Shown: positions 47,095 to 56,650 of the stretch, piece by piece
How positions within the stretch are numbered: position 1 is the first letter of the stretch
How the letters are laid out: the number at the start of each line of letters is the position of its first letter
Assembly: GCA_037178625.1 (NCBI GenBank)
Contig: CM074131.1
Span: 4,092,001-4,156,000, forward strand
Reading direction: 5' to 3'
DNA from: Skeletonema tropicum
Taxonomy: Eukaryota; Bacillariophyta; Thalassiosirophyceae; Thalassiosirales; Thalassiosiraceae
DNA length: 64,000 nt
The notes under the pieces: generated by a model
Seen by the model: only the letters and a program-made list of their open reading frames with translations
Databases searched by the model: none
Told to the model about the DNA's origin: nothing
Made by a program: the position numbers and the translations under genes

Positions 47095-47765
47095 AGACTG
47101 TTTTATGTAAAAACCGTGGTCTGAGAATTTGGCCCTCTGGGAACTTTCTAATGCCATATCTCTGCGGGAATTGGGATTTACGGGCCCACCAGCGGTGATT
47201 TAGAAAGCTGAAGTCCAGTTCTTTCAAACTGGCATATTTATAAGATACATGTCTTCAATCTTTACATATCTATATTAGCTTAAGTGAGACACCTCTCTTG
47301 CCTGATGTCTTGGATGATGGCCCTGCCAGGGGCCATGCCGTAGAGCGGTCAGGACAGCTGGAAATGCTCCAAAATCATAGCCCTCTTTGGCCAACATAAT
47401 AGACACCTTACTGAGGTACCAGCCACCAACCCAGCAAGCAAGGGATAGTATATAATACCTACTACTAGTATGTAAAGGTGGTTTGGCACGAAGTGCCAAT
47501 GGCTACACTACACGCTGGCTGACCAGCGTGTTTATACCCTTTTCAAAATACCTAGCAGATTTTGAAAAAGTTTTTAGCAATCTACTATTCCTATATAAGA
47601 GGTCTACGAGTATTTTTCAAAATCTATCGCCAAAATGGGACCTTAGAGCCAAATTTCATGCTTTGGAGTGCGCCAAAAATCCCTCTACAGCCCGAGTTTC
47701 GGCACTTCATAGGTGACCTGTTCATTCCCCTTCTTTGAGACCACGGTTTTTACAAGAAACAGGCT
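47095..47765. repeat. Inverted-repeat element, about 670 bp
   Basis: Left end GTAAAAACCGTGGTCT (with CTGTTTTAT before it, near 47098-47122) pairs with right end AGACCACGGTTTTTAC (47736-47752, followed by AAGAAACAG). No ORF inside has a domain. An internal CTGGCTGACCAGCG palindrome lies near 47516. Looks like a non-autonomous DNA transposon. Confidence 0.6.
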
Positions 47766-48074
47766 TATGTGATGACATCCATTTCACTCCCCCTCCATGA
47801 TTCCCTTTGATAAATATAGGCGCAAACTGTAATTTATGATAGTATAAAGCTATTTTATTGTTTAGAGCGTTAAGACCCATTGTTTATTGGTTGATTGTTG
47901 TGGTCACTATTTTTTTATGTACATAACATGTAAATTGTGTACATGACATGTTGTTGGTGTTTTGGGAGCATGGGGAGGGATTTATTATTCCCTCCAAGTA
48001 GTAGAATTATTAGTTCATATCATGGTTGGTTGAGGAGAGGCGCTGGGGGGTTGTTATTATTGTTTGTTTCTCGA

Positions 48075-48390
48075 CATGAACACCACTAAGGTGGAGGGTC
48101 AAAAAGAGCCAAAAAACAGGTGACAGGTGTTGTGTTATTATTCCATCAATGTTACCCTGCCACTGAGACCTTGCCATGGGTGTTATGTAATTGATGCACC
48201 TTCAATTCTTGGTGGATATCGTTGCACATGGAGTGTAGAGTGGGCACAACTAAGTTGGAGGTGCCAAAAATGCCCCAAAAATCAGTGTTGTGTTAATATT
48301 TCCATTAATGGCGCTTTGCTGATGTTACCCTGCCAGCAACACCTTGCCATGGGTATTAGGTAATGATTGCACCGCCGGTTGTTGGGGGAT
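48075..48390. repeat. Imperfect tandem duplication, about 155-bp unit
   Basis: Unit 1 (about 48075-48230) and unit 2 (about 48231-48390) share AACTAAG/CACTAAGGTGGAGG-like, CCAAAAATGCC-like, GTTGTGTTA and TTACCCTGCCA ... ACCTTGCCATGGGT blocks in the same order. Similarity is moderate with small indels. Non-coding. Confidence 0.6.
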
Positions 48391-48423
48391 ATGATGGTTT
48401 ATTGAGCGTAGAGTCGAATGCTC

Positions 48424-48842
48424 CATCGGCGATCTGTAGTGTTAGCCTATCCAGCAGGTTAGTTCTCTTCGAATATCGGTGCTCTGATAAAAGTGAGCAC
48501 AGTTCTGAAATCCTCTCGGTGAGCTGAGTTCAAATCTGCTCTGTACCAGAGGTAGTTTTGGAATCATGGTGAATGAATGTGTGATAAGGAGCCAAAGACC
48601 CAAGGAAACTGGACTAGGGGACTCTTTTTGGGGATAACCCTAAAGTCAAGCTAGAAGTGGGCCTAACAAAAAAATTTTATAAATAAAAATTTTGGTACAA
48701 CACAGATTCAAACTCAGCTCACCGAGAGCAGCATTTTAAGCACCTTTACATGGTAGGTTACCCCCATGGCAGAAGAGAACTAACAATTGGCGATTTATTG
48801 GATAGGGTAACACTACAGATCGCCCATCGACGTCGATCTCGA
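48424..48842. repeat. Inverted repeat, about 420 bp, with B-box-like motif in each arm
   Basis: The left arm (GGCGATCTGTAGTGTTA at 48428, then TTAGTTCTCTTC, then CTCTCGGTGAGCTGAGTT at about 48515) pairs with the right arm (AACTCAGCTCACCGAGAG at about 48710, GAAGAGAACTAA, TAACACTACAGATCGCC at 48808). Each arm contains GAGTT(C/T)(A/G)AATCTG, which resembles a Pol III B-box, but no convincing A-box or tRNA fold was found. Confidence 0.55.
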
Positions 48843-51018
48843 CACCCTCCGTCGAAACCATGGTAATGGTGTTATTAAGCGTAGTCTTAGCCATTCCCCT
48901 GCCAATGCGGGACGCAAACGCTGACATATACCCTATAGAACAATAACGAAAAATGTTCGAACGTAATTCGTCGATCTGGGGATGCTATGTTGAAAGATGC
49001 GGTAGGATGTGTTTCACCGTAGTAAGATCACTAACAAAATGGATGAGCAAAATTGCAAAGCCTCGACACAGCCGGTAGCTCCCCAGATAACTAGTAAATA
49101 GTTAGTGGGCCCCTAAACTGAAGATCCAAAATAAGGTAGGGTCTCAGCACATGTGCTGAGTCCTTCAAGTGACTCAGACAGGTGTCTGAAGATCCTATGT
49201 AGGATGTGGATTCAAGAGAGCGAAGTCCAGATGGGTAGGCTTGAGCTCTTGAAGATATGCAAACCACCAAGCCACAAAATTCTTGCATATTTGCTGTAAG
49301 CAGCAAGCCTCAGCAAGAACCAAGTAGTTGTAGTAGTTTAATTAATTGCGCTCTTGGCAATGCGACTCCTCACCATGGCAAGCAGCCTTGAGCCACCACC
49401 CCGCTTCAATCGTGGCAGATGCTCTTTCCCTCCAGGAAATGAGGCAAGACAAGAAGCCGATATCCAAAACATGCTCACAGCAAATCCACCAGCTGGTACC
49501 ACCATATATAGCAGATGAAGTGCAAGCGCTCAGTGTTGCATGTAGCCATCCATGATGCTCATTGCATGGGAGCCGCCTTCTGGAACCAGGTAAAAATCTA
49601 CTGGAATTTCAACCTTGTATGTTCTTTTGGACACACCCTGGATGACAGGACAATTGCCATCGAGCATGAGCTCACAACTGACAGCGCCGTAAATATCATC
49701 TGTGCCAAGGAAGATGACTTTGATATTAGAAGTGAGATTCCTGTCTATTCTCCCGAGGAGACCAGCACTTTGTTCCAGGCAAATTCTACTAAGACAAGGC
49801 TCGATCCACCTCCCAACGCCCGCTCTGAAAAGCTATCCCTCCTGTTCAGGAAGATGTTTCCTATTCCTCATGCGGGAGCCTCCAAACTGATGAAATACTG
49901 CAACGGAATCGCACCAAGGGAATACTTCTTGGGTATTTATCCCATGCATGACACTAGGAGAAGAGGAAGGAGTGGAAACTTGTGACGGAGCATTTCCAAG
50001 TGTTAGCCATGGCGGAAACTGCCAGCAGAGTCATATCTGTGGCGGAATTGACCAGCCCTCCAGCGTGGTGAGGGTGGACAACATTATCAGCAGGTGCATC
50101 AACAATGGACTCTATAAAGTACTACCTGAGAGGAAGATGGGGGAACAGCTAAGGGGCTTCACAATTTGAATGTCACCATGAGCAGGGGCCTAGATGCAAT
50201 GAACAATAACCAGCAGAGGCAATTGCAGCATCAAGAGGCGGAAGCAAAGAGGAAGGAAGAGGAGGAGGAGAAGAGGAGGAGAAGAAGAGGAAGAGACAAC
50301 TCTATTATAAGATGGGTAGTGAGCTGAACCTGGCATGACTTTGTGGGTTCCTTGGGTTTGGACCGAGTCTGAGATCCCCAAGGGTTCAGCCTTTAGACGG
50401 TGGAAGAAATCAGAGAGCAAGACTGCCAAGAGTTTCAGAGCAGTCCTCCAGGAGACCGTGAGGGAGATCGCCTGACAGATGGGTAGGCTACAGCAGATGC
50501 CTCATGTCACATTGGCCATGGCCTTGGCCATGGCCAGTGGCATTTTGAAGGCTGCGTTCTACAAGGATGTGATCTTGATGACCCAAGCACCGGCTTGTTC
50601 TCCAATTTTCTGTTGTATGGCCAAGTCCCTGTATCCTCCACCAAGAAGAAAATTGATGATTCTGCAGCTGACGAGAGCCAAGGTGTACAGTACACCCCGG
50701 AAGAAGCGGCTGCTCTTAATAAATTCAGGATCTACCTACCTGCCACTGAGAAGGCACAGTTCAATATCCTTCGCATGCTACTGGTCGCCAAGGCAATATT
50801 CCCCCCCCCCCCCCCCGGCAGAGGTTCCTCTCACATTTGAAATTGATGAGATCTGAATGGGAAAATTACACCCAAACCATCGAGGACTGTGTGCTCTGCA
50901 GTACATCCCTGGATAAGTCCAAGGTGATCATTATCTTGGAAGCCTTCACTATCAAGCTCAACCACTACTGGCGGCAACTCGACAAAGGTGCAGCACAACC
51001 TGTCCTTGAATCACATCA

Positions 51019-51594
51019 GTGCTCTTCACAGCTATGGAGAACAGAGGGCATTGGGTCCCCTTCTCACTCCAACTTATGTTGCAAGGCTCGGTTTGCATGC
51101 TTTTAATGGCATCACTGGCAATTATTGGTTGGAAAACTTGCTGGAAGATGGATCCATGGGCCTGGCGTGCAACAGGAGGAGATGGAGATGCTGGGGCTTC
51201 CAATCTGAGCGGTGGGGACCCTTTGCCTCCTCCCAACTTTGAAAACAACCTGCCTGTGGACATTGGTCAGTCACGTCTAAGTACTACAGTAAAAAACAAG
51301 GCATATGAGGCTCTTTTTGATGAGTTCCACAGGTGCAAGCTTGACAATAAGGAAATTCCCATCCGTTCTTTCAAGCAGCAGGCTATTGCGAACAAACCAT
51401 TGCCACCTTCCAAGTTCGGTGCGGATTCCATGTGTCTGGCGTGGCATGTGAAAGGAATGTGCAATGCAAATTGTCGTCAGTCCACTGACCATCACACTTA
51501 CAGTCCTGATGAGGTCACCCCTTGTGTCATGGTGCAAAGAGTGCTACCCTGCGGGTGCCTAGGATGGAGGGGGGGAGGAACCTCCAAAATGTAG
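51019..51594 (+). pseudogene. Gag-like ORF of the DIRS-like element
   Basis: Open for 191 codons. Towards the end it encodes SMCLAWHVKGMCNANCR followed by DHHTYSP, a Cys/His cluster of the kind found in the first ORF of DIRS/Ngaro-type elements, expected to bind nucleic acid. The upstream part (49515-50470) is in several frames and presumably the rest of Gag. The reading frame opens only near the end, so the product is not functional. Confidence 0.55.
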
Positions 51595-51745
51595 CGGTGA
51601 TAAGCATTACTACCAGTACCAAAACCAAATGACGCAATCCCAACCTCTTCAAGCACCCAACAACCCTCCAACAATCAAACCACCACCTCCTCCCAGTTGA
51701 AGGAAAAGCGCTCGCTACCAGACGCATCTCTCCCGTTGCCCAAGC

Positions 51746-52408
51746 GTGCAGCTGCTGTTCTCCCACAAGTTGGATGATGTTGCCGCATCGGTTTCGGTGG
51801 AGGCCTCACCACCACCTCCATCTGTGCATCAACCCGACAACACATCACCTCCCATTGCTGTGGAATGTCCTGCTGAAGCTGACCCATCATTACAAGGTTC
51901 TTCATGCCAGCCCTTGCAATATGTGAAGATCTTTGTGGACGACTTCATTTCAGCTGCCCAGCGGCCGTTCCTGCGACGAGTTTGACGGACCTTGATGCAT
52001 GCTATAGATGATGTCGTTTGGCCTCTTTTGGATGGTGATTCGGAGTTTAGACAAGAACCTGTCTCTATGAAGAAGCTGTTGAAGGGTGACTGTTCTTGGA
52101 GTACTGTGAAGTTGGTACTGGGTTGGCTTGTCGACAAGGTCAACATGACCATTCAACTACCTCCTCACCGCATCGAACGCCTGTGGGAGATTTTGAATAG
52201 TATCCCAAGACGGCAAAAGCTTACTAGCATCAAGAAGTGGCACAATGTCCTCGGTGAGCTCCGCTCCATCATGTCCATTGCACTGCCTGGCTCCAGAAAT
52301 ATGTTTGGTTGTCTCCAAAATGCCTTGTCCCTGCAACAGAACTCCCGGGTCACACCCAATAAAGGTGTTAAGGTGTACACCAAGCTCTTGATGATTTTTG
52401 GTGGCTAG
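51746..52408 (+). pseudogene. Reverse transcriptase remnant of the DIRS-like element
   Basis: The frame 51746-51985 ends with VKIFVDDFISAAQ, an RT active-site strand with both aspartates. The following frame (51992-52408) has STVKLVLGWLVDKVNMTI, RIERLWEILNSIPR and KKWHNVLGELRSIM, the thumb/connection of a DIRS-type RT. A frame break lies at about 51990. The fingers and first palm motifs are not visible upstream. Confidence 0.65.
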
Positions 52409-52570
52409 CTCAGGACCTCACCTCCAGACCCACTCGCATTCAAGAAGTCTTCCCACTGCCTCCCATTGCCGAAGGCAACCATGACACTTCTGGTGCTGGT
52501 GCTGGTGGCATCTGGTTCCGTTCCCTTCTGACACTGCCTTTCCCCGAGGGGACTCAAGGCTGGTGTCCCT

Positions 52571-52855
52571 GTGGTGTGGCGGCTCGAATGGCCACAGTGG
52601 GTTCGTGACAATCTGGTCTCAGCGGATAACCCCAATGGTACTATTACAAACTCAGATTTAGAATTGGCAGGCAGATTACTACAATTGGAAGCTATTGCAC
52701 AGACTTTTGACATTAGGGAATGGACCGTGATTAGTAAAGGTAAAGGAGACAATCTCAACACCACCTTCAGGGAGCGTAAAGGCAGTACCTCCACATTCTC
52801 TGCCCCGGCGTATCTCCTACGCCTCTTTAACCTCCACCAAAGGTTCCACCGCTAG
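52571..52855 (+). pseudogene. RNase H-like remnant of the DIRS-like element
   Basis: The frame reads WRLEWPQWVRDNLVSADNP, then ITNSDLELAGRLLQLEAIAQ, resembling the second half of a retroelement RNase H (conserved NSDLE acidic site). It is preceded in another frame by GAGGIW (about 52500). It lies exactly between RT and recombinase, as expected. Confidence 0.55.
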
Positions 52856-53301
52856 GTCCCTTGCTTTGACTGTCTCCCTGGCAAATCTAATGTGTTGGCC
52901 AATGCTTTTTCTCTTGATTTTCAGCTGTCTTGGCCAGAACTATCTATACTCACAGCAATCCCATCTATTCTCTCAGAATCTTGGCTTTCAGTTTCAGGTC
53001 TGGTCTCCTCCACCCTAGCTTGTTTCTGCGATCATCTTGGCACTGCAACGACAACAGTGCACCAGGGAGTCAGTTCTGGTAGAGCACCCAAAGTCACCGG
53101 GAATGACTCTCTTCCGGTATTCCAATACCGTTATGACAGTCATTCTTCCTGTTCACACGTGTCAAGTTGCAACCACCGTAAGAACCCGTGAATGATCCTC
53201 TCGCACAAGATGATGTCGCACGTTGGTGCTCCTTCATCACCTTTGGGAATAGCCCACTCTTCTTTTTTAGCTGTAAGCTTTAGTAGTCACCAAGATATCC
53301 A

Positions 53302-54281
53302 GTGTTCCCAGAAGAGACATCCATTCTTGAAGCCTTCCTAACAAAATTGCAGTCCTACAAGTCTTCCTCCTCCGAGTTTGTTCAGGAGAACTTGCTGCCA
53401 ACAAGGATAAAGTCCGGGCTAGATCGGGTGAAGATTACCTACGGAACGTTGCCCAGACATTCCTCTCCGTGGGGAAGACAACCCTCATTTAAACTCTGCC
53501 CAAGACATTCTTGATTTTTGGATCAACAAGATGCTCCAAGCTTGGAAGAAGGAAGACCCGCCTCCAAGACGTGTCAAGCCCATTCCAATTGCGGTCATCC
53601 GTCGCCTGTACGAGATAGCGCAGGTTCTCCCTCCAGACTCCCACCACCTGAGAGCAATTGCTGACATGATTATCATTGCCTTCTTCGACCTCCTTCGCCC
53701 TGGCAAATACACCGACTCGAAGTCTGATACCACTCCTTTCACCCTCGGCAACGTCCAACTCTTCGTAGGACCCCGTCACCTTGATCTCCTGCTCCTCCGT
53801 GCCACTTCTGCCTCACTAACATTCACAACGCAAAAAATTGGCGTGCCTGGGGAAGTTATTCGGCTTGGGCGCACCGGCCAGCCCTTCTGCTGCCCCACCC
53901 TTGCCTATGTACGACGAGTTCTGCACCTCTGGGGGCAAATGCGGCTCCTCTATCCATCCCACTCGCCCGGGCCTTCACCACCTCTGGCCCTCGCTCTGTA
54001 ACACCATCCGACATTACCTCCCACCTCAAAAGCGCAGTTCAGTACCTCGGTTCCCTCCCCTCCGATATTTCAGCCCGCTCCCTTCGAGCAGGAGGCGCTA
54101 TGGTGCTGCTAATCTCCAAGGTCGACACAGACATGATACAGCTCCTGGAACGTGGCGCTCTGATGCGGTGTTCCGCTATCTCCACCTCCAAGCAGAACCT
54201 ATCACCAGAGACTTGACCCGCAAAATGTTTCATGCGGACTACGCCCTCGTCCCAGGGCAGCTCGTCGTGCCTTGTCATTAA
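53302..54281 (+). pseudogene. Tyrosine recombinase remnant of the DIRS-like element
   Basis: The frame 53531-~53860 has PIPIAVIRRLYEIA, IIIAFFDLLRPGKYTD (the first Arg box of tyrosine recombinases) and FTTQKIGVPGE. After frame changes, PSDISARSLRAGGAM (second Arg box) and RWRSDAVFRYLHLQA, holding the candidate nucleophile Tyr, follow near 54080 and 54150-54200. The catalytic motifs survive in pieces, in at least three frames, so this copy is dead. The enzyme would integrate circular cDNA without target duplication (family knowledge). Confidence 0.7.
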
Positions 54282-54290
54282 CCCACCCAC

Positions 54291-54750
54291 TGCGTGTTTC
54301 CCGCCCTTTTCTTCTCTGGTTGGCATATGGATATGGCGGCCAATGGCTGGATATCGAATGGCAAACTACTACCGATCGGTAGCAGCCAGCCTGTAGACAT
54401 CACTTACAGCCATTGGTGGCATCAAAGGGGGGTGACTTTCCTAGTAAAGATCTCCTTTTTTGCCAATTACCCGACTAGATCACCTACCTCAAGCCTTACG
54501 GAAGGACCAAGCAACCTCTCCTCTCAAAAGTGGCCCAGCCACAGCATTCCACAGAGGATTCCACAGCAGCAACAGCAGCTTCACAAGCAACGAACAACAA
54601 TTATGCCAAGGCTAGACAGGACCAGGCACGCTCCCACCCAGAGAGACTTGTCGTCAAATTCAGCAGATGAGCAATTTCAATCCAAGAAAGGAGCAGGTGA
54701 TGATGAATTGAATGATGAATCCGACGGTGGCCTATAGAGGATCCCGTTGA
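54291..54750. other. Tail of the DIRS-like region and spacer
   Basis: No recognisable gene. Around 54540-54600 is a CAGCAACAG-rich low-complexity patch. It may hold the right terminus of the DIRS-like element. Confidence 0.4.
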
Positions 54751-55089
54751 ATGACAAACGGGAGCTTGGATATGGATTCTAGTACTTGCTGGTACGGCAT
54801 TGAGATATGTATCTTTGACGGTAGATACGACATGTATGAGGGACAGAGAAGTTCTCGGCACTTCCGAAGAGGTTTGCTGCAGAATGTAGCAGCTGGTTGC
54901 ATTAGGTTTGCATTCATTCGAGGTGAGTATAACCCTGCGGATATGCTTAGCAAGCATTGGGCATACCAAGCAGTATGGCCATTGATCAGACCTATCCTAT
55001 TTTGGAAAGGCGATACGATGAAAATATTGGAGGAAAAGAAGAGTGATGATAAGAATGACGAACCAAGGGGAGTGACAAACGGGAAGTAG
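54751..55089 (+). pseudogene. Ty1/Copia RNase H tail (CoDi-like remnant)
   Basis: Encodes the end of a Copia pol: CIRFAFIRGEYNPADMLSKHWAY, quoted in part (ADMLSKHW), then LIRPILFWKGDT. This is the usual end of diatom Copia RNase H. Only this tail remains. A block of about 80 bp starting GACAAACGGGA at 54749 recurs at about 55074 (with ATGTATCTTTG...ATAGATAC), so LTR-like sequence flanks the fragment on both sides. Confidence 0.75.
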
Positions 55090-55212
55090 CCCGTATTGGT
55101 ATTGATTCTGTACTTATCGATGGTATGTTAGATTATGTATCTTTGGGGATAGATACAAAAGGTTGAAGGTAGTAGATTACGTTATCAGGGAAAGAATATG
55201 TGAAGCAATGAT

Positions 55213-55340
55213 TGTTTCTTAAGATGATCGTATCCAAGATAAGAATGCTTCTTGGATGATTGTTCCCAAGATGGGAATGATTCTTGGATATTTATTTCCA
55301 AGATATGATTGTTTCTTGGAAGTTTGTTTTCCAAGATATG
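55213..55340. repeat. Tandem 32-bp hairpin repeat
   Basis: Units at 55233-55256, 55265-55288 and 55297-55320 are each TCCAAGAT...TTCTTGGA, that is, self-complementary, with starts exactly 32 bp apart; half units precede and follow. It sits directly downstream of the Copia tail, where an LTR would be, so it may be LTR regulatory repeats. Confidence 0.75.
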
Positions 55341-56650
55341 GACGCTTACAATTTGAATTCTAAAGTAAACGCAAGTTAACAAACGACCAAGTGTGGTAAC
55401 GCATGAATTAGCTCCTAGCAAGGGCTTTAGCTGGGGTCAGGGTTTGACACCATCTGTCATTGAAGCATTCATTCGTGTTGAGGCCCCTATACCAAGACAC
55501 AGGGTTTGTGAAGACGCCATCAATGAATTGTCGTTTCTGATTGCGTCGATCGCATCCTCAACAACCTTGCTGACGCTTAAAAGATTCAAATTCAGACAAT
55601 CCACCCCATCAGCGGCTGCTGTACTTACTGCTGTATTTTTTCAAGCTCACCCTGTTTCTAGGAAGGCGTGGCAGTGGCATGAGTAAATGTTATTTATTTC
55701 CACTCTGCAACCACTGCATCGATTCCACTGCTTTTCAAGACGTCAAAACCACTGTACCACACAGTCGCTTGTGTTCTAGTTTTGTCGAAGACGTCAAACT
55801 GTACTGTGTGGTACAGTACTGTGTGGCACTGTGGTTTTGACGTCTTCGACAAAACTAGAAGGGGTTGTAGATAGAACTAGCCAAGGGCGAGACCTTGTAG
55901 TTGCTGGGTCGGTGAGTGGTGTGACAGTCTAAGCTCGGTCAAGGTAACAAGTGTCACATGGCAATGTAATGTGGTGTGTCACACAAATTGTTGTATATAT
56001 GTACGTCTGGTTGGGGCTCGAACTCGGCAGCTTGTATGATTCTAGTTTTGTCGAAGACGTCAAAAACACTGTAATAAACGCTGGCACCCCACGGTATTCC
56101 CTAACAGCGTTCCCTGGCACCGCGACGTTCGCAGTAGGAAGCCCATTTATTGAACACACTTTCTTTTTTATCTGTTTTATGACACACATATTTGGACACA
56201 TAATGTGTCGTTACAGTGTCATGGACGGAGTGTTATGTTGCAGACTGCAGACTCTTATGAAGCGAAATTTGGGATAGATATCTGATGATGACTGTCTCAT
56301 CGCTCGGAATCTTCTTCATCAAAATTAAGAAGTTCCTCAAAAAGATTCATTGTATCAATTCCTACGTTCATTTAGGAGTACCACTTGATCCATTTAAATG
56401 ATTAACTCTTCTAATACATCAGCCCCGCCGACCGACCCCTGGCTCTGACGGACCTCGACAACTCAAATCTCAAATAATGAATAATCTCCTGTACATGAGA
56501 TGACTTGATCACTGCCAGCAATCTTCGCCACTGCCGAAGAGACTAAACTGCAAAGAGAGCGGCAGCGCAGCGCTCTCTCCAAGAGTAAGCGATCTACGAC
56601 GAATCGGCGGCATTCCAATAAGAGAAAAAAATATCCAATACCAGCATACC
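55341..56650. other. Upstream region of the GH20 gene
   Basis: A 97-codon frame (55393-55686) shows no domain and is probably spurious or part of an element; the 55951-56277 frame likewise. Three copies of a 25-bp palindromic motif lie here (listed separately). The GH20 promoter should lie in the last 300 bp, but no TATA box stands out. Confidence 0.4.
55774..55860. repeat. Perfect 25-bp hairpin, with a third copy downstream
   Basis: The arm at 55774-55798 (TTCTAGTTTTGTCGAAGACG then TCAAA) is exactly complementary to 55836-55860, around a 37-bp loop with CTGTGTGGTACAGTACTGTG symmetry. The same 25-mer recurs at 56040-56064 and a shorter AAGACGTCAAAACCACTGTA form at 55737. It is probably the end of a small foldback element. 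It contains the CRE-like core GACGTC. Confidence 0.8.

Larger units (their letters stand above)
46918..49206. mobile_element. 2.3-kb non-coding region bounded by MITE-type inverted repeats
   Basis: The left end (ACCACCCTATACATAGGATC at 46919, then GAGACCCTACCTT at 46954) pairs with the right end (AAGGTAGGGTCTC near 49134 and GAAGATCCTATGTAGGATG at 49187-49205). The ends match those of the 98-bp MITE at 29593-29690. Inside are at least three further inverted or tandem repeat systems and no coding sequence. It may be one larger non-autonomous element into which others inserted, or two MITE copies in opposite orientation framing a repeat cluster. Confidence 0.5.
49340..54290 (+). mobile_element. 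Decayed tyrosine-recombinase retrotransposon (DIRS/Ngaro-like)
   Basis: On the plus strand and in order, although in many frames: a Gag-like region, a CCHC-like motif, reverse transcriptase motifs, an RNase H-like region and a tyrosine recombinase. This order (RT-RH-YR, no DDE integrase, no protease) is diagnostic of DIRS-type elements. Every ORF is interrupted, part of the RT fingers seems deleted, and a C16 run lies near 50801-50817. The terminal repeats could not be located, so the ends are approximate. Confidence 0.7.

Noticed and set aside
48480..48560. Possible tRNA gene
   Set aside because: It has a B-box-like word, but I could not pair acceptor, D and anticodon stems.
50795..50820. 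C16 run as a regulatory or telomere-like signal
   Set aside because: It lies in a decayed retroelement and is most simply a homopolymer tract, possibly of uncertain length.
55393..55686. 97-codon ORF as a gene
   Set aside because: No recognisable motif and flanked by element debris; left as unsupported.
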